A DNA stretch of 64,000 nt from Salinibacterium sp. G-O1. GTDB lineage: Bacteria; Actinomycetota; Actinomycetes; Actinomycetales; Microbacteriaceae. Under the pieces are notes generated by a model. It was not told the DNA's origin, ran no database searches, and saw only the letters and a list, made by a program, of their open reading frames with translations. The position numbers and the translations under genes were made by a program. Below are positions 53,124 to 60,494 of the stretch, in pieces (the first letter of the stretch is position 1; each line of letters starts with the position of its first letter). The DNA lies in contig NZ_JASISV010000002.1 in NCBI RefSeq assembly GCF_030063305.1, positions 930,001 to 994,000 on the forward strand. The letters run 5' to 3'.

Positions 53124-54193
53124 TCGCCGCTCTCTTCGACCGTCAGTGTGACTCCGCTGCCCAGGTCGATGACGGTGCCGAGGATGACCGAGGTCGGTTC
53201 GCCCGCGCGCAGCTTCTGGGGAGACTTGCCGGGCAGCTCCACCATGGTCCCGTTGCGGGAATGGAGGTCGGTGACCACCACCGTGTCACCTTCGAGGCTC
53301 ACCTGAACATGGTTTCGCGAGATGTCCTGTTCTGGAGTGCCGACGATGAGCAGGCGGGGAACATGGCCACTCGAAATCTTGCTGACACTGGGGCTGCGAC
53401 CGATCAGGAGCGGCTGCGTCAGAGCCTCCCTGGCACCCGTCGTCGAGATGGCGAGCACCAGCCGTTGAGCGGGAGCGACGTCGTTCGCAACCGTGCCAGC
53501 CGCCGGGCGACGCTTGCCCCGCATCTTCGCGATGTCCGATGTGAGCACTGTCTCGCCGTCGTGCAGGGCATCATCCACGACCGGAACTTCGTCCGTCTCG
53601 GCCGCCACCGGTTCGGGCGCGACCGCGTCGGCACCCGAGCGATACATCGTGTCGCCCGCAACCGAATCCTCAACCGGGGAGGGCGACGACTCGGCATCCG
53701 GCGCCTCGCGCACCGTCTCCTCGACATCCACCTCGACGGGCTTCGTGGCCACGGCCGCCCCGACTGATGCCTCAGCCACGAGCGCAACTCCGACGATCAG
53801 CGGCAGGGTCGCGGTGCCCACGGGCGTTGCCGCCGGCACGCTAAAACGGATGGCAGTGACGCCGGGGATGCTGCGTTCGACCCAGGTCGAGACGCCCGAG
53901 GCCGACAGCGACTCGCTTCCCGAGGCATCCGTCACCGCCAGAGGCGCGTCACCACGGAGGATGATGCGGGCATCGGCACCCTCACTCCACTCCACGAGCA
54001 CGAACGGCGGTGTTGCGGCCAGCCCGTTGTTCGTGAGCAGGTCGAGGCTCAGCCGGAAACCGTCGGCCGCGCCGATCGCCGCCCACGCGGCATCCACGAA
54101 ACCGTCGCTGGCCACGGGCGTAACCAAAAGCCTGGGTCCCGAGGCAAAAGCGAGCCAACCGCCATCCCCCGATGGCCGAACGGAAAAGGTCAT
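53120..54193 (-). CDS. FHA domain protein of the kinase operon
   Basis: The protein has 357 residues. The N-terminal 160 form an unrecognised beta-rich domain. An acidic, Thr-containing linker (about 165-250) with GETVLTSDIAK resembles the phosphorylated ET motifs of kinase substrates such as GarA. The C-terminal FHA domain (about 265-350) has intact residues: LLIGRSPSV, DISRNHVQVSL, LHSRNGTMVEL. It lies between the phosphatase (4-nt gap) and the kinase (4-nt overlap), so it is most likely a direct adaptor or substrate of that kinase. Confidence 0.87.
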   Translation of the reverse strand: MTFSVRPSGDGGWLAFASGPRLLVTPVASDGFVDAAWAAIGAADGFRLSLDLLTNNGLAATPPFVLVEWSEGADARIILRGDAPLAVTDASGSESLSASGVSTWVERSIPGVTAIRFSVPAATPVGTATLPLIVGVALVAEASVGAAVATKPVEVDVEETVREAPDAESSPSPVEDSVAGDTMYRSGADAVAPEPVAAETDEVPVVDDALHDGETVLTSDIAKMRGKRRPAAGTVANDVAPAQRLVLAISTTGAREALTQPLLIGRSPSVSKISSGHVPRLLIVGTPEQDISRNHVQVSLEGDTVVVTDLHSRNGTMVELPGKSPQKLRAGEPTSVILGTVIDLGSGVTLTVEESGE

Positions 54194-54197
54194 CCTG

Positions 54198-55085
54198 CTA
54201 GCCCCTCGGCCTGGTGTCTTCGAGCAGCGCGGAAAGAGCGCCACGCTCGAGCGTATCGTCGTCGTCGCGTGGAGTGCCTACGCCGATCAATTCCGATTCG
54301 ACGACCACGACGGTGATGTTGTCTGAACCGCCGGCAGCAATCGCTGCGTTGACGAGTCTTTCGGCAAGTGTCAGAGGCGGTTTGTCGGTGTCACGAAGCT
54401 GTTCGGCGTCGTGGAAGACGATGATGCGAGCGATCTCATCGTCGCCGAGTTCTTTGGTCAGCCCGTCAGAACACAACAAGAAGGTCTGCCGTGCCCGAAC
54501 CGGCATGAGCCAGATGTCGGCATCCACGGTGTCGTCGGCGCCCAGCGCCCTCGTGACGACGTTGCGGTGTGGATGCCGCTCGGCCTCCGCCTTTGTCAGC
54601 GCGCCCGAGTCGATCAGCTCCTGCACCGCCGAATGATCCACACTCAGCTGGCTGAGCGTGCGGCCGTCCCAGCTGTAAGAACGTGAGTCGCCGACGTTGA
54701 ACGCCATCCAGTGATAGTTGCCCGCCGAGTCCAGGTCGACGAAGGCGATTCCGGTCAACGTGGTGCCCGACAGAGCGCCGTCGTCGCTGTCCGCTGACAG
54801 CGACAGCACCGAGTCGTTGGCCTGCCGGATCAGCCCCAGAATGGCCGGGGCGCTGGCCGGTGCTTCACCGTTCAGGGAATCGGCGAACGTCGTGATGGCT
54901 GCCTGACTCGCCCGGTCGCCGAAAGCGTGGCCGCCCATCCCGTCGGCGACCACGAAGAGTGGAGCTGACATCAGGAAGCTGTCCTCGTTGATCCGTCGAA
55001 CGGCCCCCCGGTCGGAGTGCCCCGAGTACCGGAACCGCACGGTGACGCCCGGCAGCGCGAATTCGCGCGTGACCTCGACCGACAT
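54198..55085 (-). CDS. PP2C family protein phosphatase
   Basis: The 295-residue protein has the PP2C (PPM) metal-binding motifs in order: SDRGAVRRINEDSFL, VVADGMGGHAFGD, GTTLTGIAFVDL, NVGDSRSYSW, LCSDGLTKELGDDE and GGSDNITVVVV. It dephosphorylates Ser/Thr residues and is the likely counterpart of the kinase two genes downstream. The start at 55085 is preceded by GGGAGAGCGG. It is the first gene of the signalling operon, with the island operator 84 nt upstream. Confidence 0.93.
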   Translation of the reverse strand: MSVEVTREFALPGVTVRFRYSGHSDRGAVRRINEDSFLMSAPLFVVADGMGGHAFGDRASQAAITTFADSLNGEAPASAPAILGLIRQANDSVLSLSADSDDGALSGTTLTGIAFVDLDSAGNYHWMAFNVGDSRSYSWDGRTLSQLSVDHSAVQELIDSGALTKAEAERHPHRNVVTRALGADDTVDADIWLMPVRARQTFLLCSDGLTKELGDDEIARIIVFHDAEQLRDTDKPPLTLAERLVNAAIAAGGSDNITVVVVESELIGVGTPRDDDDTLERGALSALLEDTRPRG

Positions 55086-55169
55086 CCGCTCTCCCTGGGT
55101 TCCCGCATCACTGTCCGGACGCAGGTAACTCACGGTACCAATCTCGCGGCCGTCTCGCGCCCGTCGGCA

Positions 55170-55185
55170 TGGGTACCGGTGCCCA
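55170..55185. promoter_or_regulatory. Island operator, site D (TGGGTA-N4-TGCCCA)
   Basis: TGGGTACCGGTGCCCA is the core of a 28-bp near-palindrome (55164-55191) that keeps symmetry except at one base pair. It lies 84 nt before the PP2C start. The centre CCGG differs from the GCGC of sites B and C, showing that the TGGGYA/TRCCCA arms are the conserved part. Confidence 0.75.
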
Positions 55186-55199
55186 TGCCGAGCGCTGCG

Positions 55200-55245
55200 G
55201 TTCGGCGCGAGCGCGCGAGTGCGCACACCCGCGGTCGCGCCGAAC
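55200..55245 (-). terminator. Possible terC terminator stem
   Basis: GTTCGGCGCGA (55200-55210) and TCGCGCCGAAC (55235-55245) are perfect 11-nt arms 29 nt after the terC stop. No U-run follows, so the call rests on position and stem strength. Confidence 0.4.
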
Positions 55246-55274
55246 GGCAGCGGTCGCGCGCGCGGTGGGTGCGG

Positions 55275-56276
55275 CTACTTCTCGATCGAGGCGCCCTCGC
55301 GCCGCGTGTCGACCCGGATCTTCACGAGGCTCGCGACGACCGCGATCGTCATCGACGCCAGGATGACCGCCAGTGACGTCCACGTCGAAATCTCGGGAGC
55401 CCACTCGACGTGCTGCCCACCGTTGATGAACGGCAGCTCGTTCTCGTGGAGGGCGTGCAGGAACAGTTTCACGCCGATGAACCCGAGGATGAACGCGATG
55501 CCATAGTGCAGGTATTCGAGCTTGTCGATGAGGTCGCCGAGCAGGAAGTAGAGCTGGCGAAGACCCATGAGCGCGAAGATGTTGGCGGTGAACACGATGA
55601 ACGGGTCTGTCGTGATGCCGAAGATGGCGGGAATCGAGTCGAGCGCGAACACCAGGTCGGTGATGCCGAGGGCGACAAAGACAACCAGAATCGGCGTGAA
55701 CACGCGTTTGCCGTCGATGTTCGCGCGCAGCTTCCCACCGTTGTAGACATCGGAGATCGGGATGCGCCTGCGCAGGAACTTGATGATCCTGTTCTCTTCC
55801 TCCTCCATGTCATCGTGCTTCTGCCGGGCCTGCTGCACGGCCGTGTAGATGAGGAAGATGCCGAACAGGTAGAAGATGAAGCTGAAGTTCTCGATCAGTG
55901 CGGCCCCGGCCAGGATGAACAACCCTCGCAGCGCGAGAGCGATGAGGATGCCGACCATCAGCACTTCCTGCTGGTACTTCCTCGGGACCGAGAAGCGGGC
56001 CATGATGATGACGAATACGAAGAGATTGTCGATGCTGAGGCTGTATTCGGTCACCCAACCGGCGATGAATTCAGCAGCGTGATCTACCGAGCCCTGCCAG
56101 AGCATGAGCAGGGCGAAGACCAGCGCGAGCCCGACATAGAAGCTCACCCACAGAGCCGACTCTTTCGTTGAGGGTACGTGCGGCCGGCGGTACGCGATGA
56201 TCAGGTCGAACGCGAGAATTGCCAGCAGAACCACGTAAGAGGTGACTTCGAACCAGACGGGGAGGGCGGCTTCCAT
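55275..56276 (-). CDS. TerC/Alx family integral membrane protein
   Basis: The 333-residue protein has about eight membrane helices and the TerC signature: EYSLSIDNLFVFVIIMARF with the metal-site Asp/Asn, and the second copy FVALGITDLVFALDSIPAIFG. A basic cytoplasmic loop (about 155-190) lies in the middle. TerC/Alx/MeeY proteins export manganese or help load secreted metalloproteins. A yybP-ykoY-type Mn2+ riboswitch in the leader supports a manganese export role. It is monocistronic. Confidence 0.93.
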   Translation of the reverse strand: MEAALPVWFEVTSYVVLLAILAFDLIIAYRRPHVPSTKESALWVSFYVGLALVFALLMLWQGSVDHAAEFIAGWVTEYSLSIDNLFVFVIIMARFSVPRKYQQEVLMVGILIALALRGLFILAGAALIENFSFIFYLFGIFLIYTAVQQARQKHDDMEEEENRIIKFLRRRIPISDVYNGGKLRANIDGKRVFTPILVVFVALGITDLVFALDSIPAIFGITTDPFIVFTANIFALMGLRQLYFLLGDLIDKLEYLHYGIAFILGFIGVKLFLHALHENELPFINGGQHVEWAPEISTWTSLAVILASMTIAVVASLVKIRVDTRREGASIEK

Positions 56277-56288
56277 GGAGATCCATTC

Positions 56289-56426
56289 GGGGAGTGTGGG
56301 TACGGCATTAGCCGAAAGTCTCTCCCGCAGCCTTCGTCACGGATTCGTGAGATGGATGCCGCTGGCCCGGGCCTGCAACGATGCAGACCGTATTGACGGG
56401 CTCAACGAGGTGGGATACTCCCCTTC
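56289..56426 (-). promoter_or_regulatory. yybP-ykoY manganese riboswitch
   Basis: In the minus-strand leader of terC the conserved blocks occur in order: GAAGGGGAGTA (56426-56416), GTCAATACGG (56397-56388) and GAGAGACTTTCGG (56324-56312). These match the yybP-ykoY Mn2+ riboswitch core. An ACTCCCC at 56295-56289, just before the start codon, complements the first block and could form the expression platform. Confidence 0.85.
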
Positions 56427-56459
56427 GCGTTGCCAATCATAGCCGGAGAGAATGCGGAT

Positions 56460-56891
56460 CTAGGGCGTTTTCGGCACGAGCAGCTGTGCTGATCCCATCG
56501 ACTTGGTCACTGTGACCAGCATGGCCACCCGCAGCGGGTTGACGCGCGGCTGCCGATAGCGCACGGCATAGCGCTGCACAGCGTCAGCGACGGTCTCGGC
56601 ATCATCGTGGATGCTCACGGTGCCGCTGAGCGTCAGCCACGTGGCGCGATCCACCTGGCTGATGGTCGCGATGCCTCCACGAACCGCGTTCAGCACCTTC
56701 TGCGAACCACCGCTCGTGATCACCCGCGCGATTCCCGCCTCATACGTGAAGCCCACCGGCACCGCATGGATGGTGCCGTCGGCGGAAAGCGTCGAGAGCG
56801 TAGCCAGGTGATACTCGGTGACGAACTGCAGCCCCGCGGCGCTGAGAAATCGGTCGGGGGCGGGCGTTGCGTCCGGCACATCGTGGCTCAT
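56460..56891 (-). CDS. F420-dependent PPOX-class flavoprotein (FDOR-B like)
   Basis: The 143-residue split-barrel protein has FLSAAGLQFVTEYHLATLSTLS split at the start, then DGTIHAVPVGFTY, ARVITSGGSQKVLNA and ISQVDRATWLTLSGTVSI. This matches the TIGR03618-type pyridoxamine-phosphate-oxidase-like reductases that use F420. The physiological substrate is unknown. The start at ATG 56891 is preferred over an upstream in-frame ATG at 57023, which would add a low-complexity tail. With fgd and the cof genes in the window, a working F420 redox system is well supported. Confidence 0.82.
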   Translation of the reverse strand: MSHDVPDATPAPDRFLSAAGLQFVTEYHLATLSTLSADGTIHAVPVGFTYEAGIARVITSGGSQKVLNAVRGGIATISQVDRATWLTLSGTVSIHDDAETVADAVQRYAVRYRQPRVNPLRVAMLVTVTKSMGSAQLLVPKTP

Positions 56892-57039
56892 CGTTCGACC
56901 ATAACCCGACGACGATCGCACCGAAGACAGGCTGCGCTGCGGAGCGTACGGCGATACGCTGACCTCTGGCGCACCACCCTCGCGCCAGCACGACAAGCAA
57001 CGCTGTTTCGCCCACAAGGCCAAGTCTCAGGAGAACATC

Positions 57040-58137
57040 ATGACCCCGCACCCATCTACGATGCTGGATGCCCCATCAGCCGCGATCGCCAATGCCGAGT
57101 TCAGCCACGAAAACGTGCTCATCTCGACCGGCCGGCGTTCTGGCTTGATCATCACCGTCGCCGTCCATTCCACGGTTCTCGGCCAGGCCCTGGGTGGCGC
57201 TCGAATGTGGAACTACCCACACTGGACGGATGCTGTTGCCGACGCCCTGCGCCTGTCCGCGGCCATGACGCTCAAGAATTCCGCTGCCGGGCTCAATCGC
57301 GGCGGCGGCAAGTCGGTCATCCACCTGCCGATGGGCGTGACCCTCACCGACGCCGAAAAACGTGACGCCATGCTCGACCTGGGCGACGCCATCGAAAGCC
57401 TGGGCGGCGCCTACATGACGGCCGAAGACGTGGGAACGACCGCTGAACTGATGGCCGTCGTCGCCGAGCGCACCGCGCACGTGTGCGGCCTTCCCACCAA
57501 CCAGGGTGGTGTTGGCGAGCCGGCGGATGCGACATCCGCAGGCGTGTACGCCAGCATCGTCGCCACGGTCGAGGCACTGTTCGGCTCACGGGACCTCGCC
57601 GGGCGGCGGATCGTCATCTCGGGGCTGGGCCAGGTTGGTGGTCGCCTCGCGCGTTCATTGGCCGCGGCCGGCGCGCAGCTGACGGTGAGCGACGTGAATC
57701 TCGAGCGCAAGTTGTTGGCCGCGGAATTGGGCGCCGACTGGGTCAGTGCCGACGAGGCGCACCGCGTTGTGGCCGACCTGTACGTTCCGTGCGGTCTGGG
57801 CGGCGCGCTGAGCCCGCAGGTCATCGACGAGCTCAACGTCAGGGGTGTCGTGGGCGCCGCGAACAACCAGCTCGCCCGCCACGACGGCGCTGCCGCGCTG
57901 GCCGAGCGGGGCATCCTGTGGGCGCCTGATTTCGTGGTCAACGGCGGCGGAGTGATCTACCTCGACCTGGCAACCCAGCCCGATGCCGACGCCGATGCGA
58001 TCTCGCGTCGGGTCGCCGCGATCGGCGACACCGTCGCCGCGATCTTCCGCGCTGCTGCCACGCACGGCACCACCACGCTGGATGCCGCTGAGCGCCTGGC
58101 CACGTCGCGACTGACGGTCGCGCAGCCCCGCAGCTAG
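57040..58137 (+). CDS. Leu/Phe/Val/Glu dehydrogenase family protein
   Basis: The 365-residue amino-acid dehydrogenase has the dimerisation/catalytic N-domain with ALGGARMWNY, the catalytic Lys of NRGGGKSVIHLP, GGAYMTAEDVGTT and the Rossmann loop VISGLGQVGGRLARSLA. It is closest in layout to leucine/phenylalanine/valine dehydrogenases, which deaminate branched or aromatic amino acids with NAD+. Substrate choice cannot be settled. A good AGGAGAAC precedes the ATG. It is divergent from the F420 flavoprotein, with 148 bp between. Confidence 0.9.
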   Translation: MTPHPSTMLDAPSAAIANAEFSHENVLISTGRRSGLIITVAVHSTVLGQALGGARMWNYPHWTDAVADALRLSAAMTLKNSAAGLNRGGGKSVIHLPMGVTLTDAEKRDAMLDLGDAIESLGGAYMTAEDVGTTAELMAVVAERTAHVCGLPTNQGGVGEPADATSAGVYASIVATVEALFGSRDLAGRRIVISGLGQVGGRLARSLAAAGAQLTVSDVNLERKLLAAELGADWVSADEAHRVVADLYVPCGLGGALSPQVIDELNVRGVVGAANNQLARHDGAAALAERGILWAPDFVVNGGGVIYLDLATQPDADADAISRRVAAIGDTVAAIFRAAATHGTTTLDAAERLATSRLTVAQPRS

Positions 58138-58158
58138 CCGGGCACAACTCCCCGACGC

Positions 58159-58201
58159 AAAAAAAATGGCCCGGACCCCAGTGTTGAACTGGAGTCCGGG
58201 C
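58159..58201 (-). terminator. Rho-independent terminator of tRNA-Glu
   Basis: A 14-nt stem with one mismatch, GCCCGGACCCCAGT (58169-58182... reading to the loop) and ACTGGAGTCCGGGC (58188-58201), is followed on the minus strand by a run of eight T (58159-58166). It sits 6 nt after the tRNA 3' end. Confidence 0.88.
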
Positions 58202-58206
58202 TGTTG

Positions 58207-58279
58207 TGACCCCAACGGGATTCGAACCCGTGTTACCGCCGTGAGAGGGCAGCGTACTAGGCCGCTATACGATGGGGCC
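58207..58279 (-). tRNA. tRNA-Glu (CTC)
   Basis: The 73-nt cloverleaf begins GGCCCCATCGTATAGC and ends CCGTTGGGGTCA. The acceptor stem GGCCCCA/TGGGGTC pairs with one wobble. The anticodon loop CTCTCAC gives anticodon CTC, and the T-arm is GGGTTCGAATCCC. The CCA end is not encoded. A U-run terminator follows. Confidence 0.97.
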
Positions 58280-58332
58280 GTCGCGACAACTACAAGAGTA
58301 TGCCACACGATTGGCCCGACTCCCAAAACGAG

Positions 58333-59259
58333 TCACGCCGGCGCGAAAATCCTCAGCGCTCCCGGTACCACCGTCACGTCGACGGGGGCCGGACCGATGC
58401 GCTCGCCGTCCGCATATACGACCGCGACATCCGATTCGATCCTGATTTCTCTGGCCCGGTAGATCGCCACTCGCGGGTCGCTGACGTGGGTGCCCTTGAA
58501 CACCCGCGGGAAGATCCGCAGGAACGCGATGCGTGACAGTGGCTGCACGACCAGTATGTCGAGTTCGCCGTCGTCGACCTTCGCGGCTGGGGTGACCTTC
58601 ATGCCGCCGCCCAGCGACACATTGTTGCCGACGCTCACCAGCATGGCTTTCGTCTCCAGCACTTCGCCGTCAACAACGAGTCGATATGGGATGGGCTTGA
58701 GCCTCAGCAGCTCCAGCCCGATGGCGATCGTGTAGCGGCTGGCACCCTTGGGGTGCCGCATCCGGTTGGCTCGCTCGTTGACCACGGCGTCGAAGCCGGC
58801 CGAGACGGTGCCGGCGAACCAGCGCGTGGATGCGCGCGAAGACTTGTCGTCGATGAAGCTCACGCGTCCGGCGTCGATCGTGCGCGGTGCGCCCTGCAGC
58901 AGTTCGGCGAGCATCCCGATCGCAGCTTCGGTGTTCTCGTGCGGAATCCCGAGGCCGCGCGCCATGTCGTTGCCGGTGCCGGACGGCACGATCCCCAGCG
59001 GGATCTCCGTCGTCGCGAGCAGGTTGACGCCGAGGCTGACCATGCCGTCCCCGCCCACGACGATGAAGGCGTCGGGCCTGGCCGCCAGCGCCGTACGGCC
59101 CGCGGCGGCGAGTTGCTCGAAGTCCGGCTCCTGAAGGACGGTCAGGTCATGACCCAGTGCACGCAGGGCCTGCACGACGGCGGGCCCCACGTTTTTGCCC
59201 TTACCGAACGAGGCGGTCGGGTTGATCGCCACTACGAGGCGGAGCGGCTTCATCGTCAC
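58333..59259 (-). CDS. Diacylglycerol kinase-family lipid kinase
   Basis: The 308-residue protein has the DAGK/YegS catalytic domain: LVVAINPTASFGKGKN, IVVGGDGMVSLGVN (nucleotide-binding GGDG) and IVPSGTGNDMARGLGI. The C-terminal beta-sandwich follows with MLVSVGNNVSLGGGMKVTP and DGELDILVV. It phosphorylates a lipid such as diacylglycerol or a sphingoid base. The start is GTG 59259 or ATG 59253; the difference is two residues. It is divergent from the MBL-fold gene. Confidence 0.92.
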   Translation of the reverse strand: MTMKPLRLVVAINPTASFGKGKNVGPAVVQALRALGHDLTVLQEPDFEQLAAAGRTALAARPDAFIVVGGDGMVSLGVNLLATTEIPLGIVPSGTGNDMARGLGIPHENTEAAIGMLAELLQGAPRTIDAGRVSFIDDKSSRASTRWFAGTVSAGFDAVVNERANRMRHPKGASRYTIAIGLELLRLKPIPYRLVVDGEVLETKAMLVSVGNNVSLGGGMKVTPAAKVDDGELDILVVQPLSRIAFLRIFPRVFKGTHVSDPRVAIYRAREIRIESDVAVVYADGERIGPAPVDVTVVPGALRIFAPA

Positions 59260-59326
59260 ACGGCAAGTATGCCGCAGCCAAGGTCAACCCCCAGTCGTTG
59301 AATCCCGTGAGCAATAGTGTCGAGGT

Positions 59327-59968
59327 ATGAAGATCACGAAGTACGAGCACGCATGCATGGTCGTTCAGAAGAGCAGTTCGTCGCTCATCATCGACCCCGG
59401 TGCGTATACGACTCCCCTGACCGATGTGACCGGGGTCGTTGCCATCGTGATCACCCACGAGCACCCCGACCACTGGACCCCGGAGCACCTGAAGCGCATC
59501 CTGGTGAAGAACCCTGACGCACGCATCCTCGGTCCGGCTGGAGTGGTCGCGGCCGCGAAAGACGACGACGTGACCATCGAGGCCGTCGCGGAGGGCGACG
59601 AGTTGGACATCGGCCAGTTCTCGCTGAAGTTTTTCGGGGACAAGCACGCGGTCATCCACGAGTCGATTCCGGTGATTGACAACGTCGCGGTGCTCGTCGA
59701 CGACAACTTCTACTACGCCGGAGACTCGTTCACCCTGCCCCCAGGGCCGGTCGACACCCTCGCGGTGCCCATCAACGCGCCCTGGCTGAAGGTCAGCGAG
59801 GTCATGGACTACGTGATGCAGGTGGCGCCGAAACGCGCGTTCCCGGTGCATGAGGCTTTGCTTTCGAAGATCGGCGTTTCGACCTACGGCCCCAGGATCG
59901 AGTGGGCTACCGCGCGCGGTGGCGGCGAATACCTGCCCCTGGCTCTCGGAGAGTCGCTCGACCTCTAG
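59327..59968 (+). CDS. MBL-fold (UlaG-like) metal-dependent hydrolase
   Basis: The 213-residue metallo-beta-lactamase fold protein has ITHEHPDHWTPEHL (HxHxDH metal site), FFGDKHAVIHESIP, YYAGDSFTLP with the metal-ligand Asp, and FPVHEALLSKIG with the last His. This corresponds to the UlaG/YjjU-like branch; the substrate is unknown. The ATG is at 59327, 67 nt from the divergent lipid kinase. It converges on the GNAT gene. Confidence 0.9.
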   Translation: MKITKYEHACMVVQKSSSSLIIDPGAYTTPLTDVTGVVAIVITHEHPDHWTPEHLKRILVKNPDARILGPAGVVAAAKDDDVTIEAVAEGDELDIGQFSLKFFGDKHAVIHESIPVIDNVAVLVDDNFYYAGDSFTLPPGPVDTLAVPINAPWLKVSEVMDYVMQVAPKRAFPVHEALLSKIGVSTYGPRIEWATARGGGEYLPLALGESLDL

Positions 59969-59979
59969 CGGGGCCGCAA

Positions 59980-60468
59980 CTACAGCGGGAGCCGCATGAA
60001 CGCCAGATCGAGCCAGCGGTCGAACTTGCGGCCAACCTCCGTGACGACCATCGGCTCGCCAAAGCCGAGCGACTGGTGAAGCGCGATCGACCCGGCATTT
60101 CCCGCCTCGATGGCAGCAACCATGACGTGGATGCCACGCTCACGGGCGAGGCGGATGAGCTCGATCATCAGCGCACGCGCTACGCCCTGCCGCTGGAAGC
60201 CGTCGGCGACGTACACGGAGTTTTCGACCGTGTAGCGGTACCCGGTCTTCTCGCGCCACGAACCGTAGGACGCGTAGCCGGCGAGCTCTCCCCCGATCTC
60301 GGCCACGATGACGGGATGACCGGCAGCGTGCCGCGCAGCCAGCCACAGCTCACGGTCGCGGCGGTCGACCTCCACGTCGGTCCAGATCGCGGTCGTCTCC
60401 CGGATCGCACGGTTGTGGATCTCGAGGATGGCGTCGAGGTCGGAGTCTGTCGCTGGGCGAATCTGCAT
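59980..60468 (-). CDS. GNAT N-acetyltransferase (phosphinothricin acetyltransferase-like)
   Basis: The 162-residue GNAT protein has IRPATDSDLDAILEIHNRAI, the PAT-type YRYTVENSVYVADGFQRQGV with the acetyl-CoA loop Q-R-Q-G-V-A, and ALHQSLGFGEP near the C-terminus. The family includes phosphinothricin and methionine-sulfone acetyltransferases. The true substrate is not known. It is single, in front of the MerR/membrane pair. Confidence 0.9.
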   Translation of the reverse strand: MQIRPATDSDLDAILEIHNRAIRETTAIWTDVEVDRRDRELWLAARHAAGHPVIVAEIGGELAGYASYGSWREKTGYRYTVENSVYVADGFQRQGVARALMIELIRLARERGIHVMVAAIEAGNAGSIALHQSLGFGEPMVVTEVGRKFDRWLDLAFMRLPL

Positions 60469-60494
60469 TCATCCATGATCCAGCATCGTGGGGC

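Noticed and set aside
29519-55085. Prophage or integrative element
   Set aside because: There is no integrase, terminase, portal or capsid gene, no direct repeats at the borders, and tRNA genes are not at the edges; composition is like the neighbours.
55200-55245. Fifth copy of the island operator
   Set aside because: The arms GTTCGGCGCGA/TCGCGCCGAAC do not match TGGGYA/TRCCCA; position after terC suggests a terminator.
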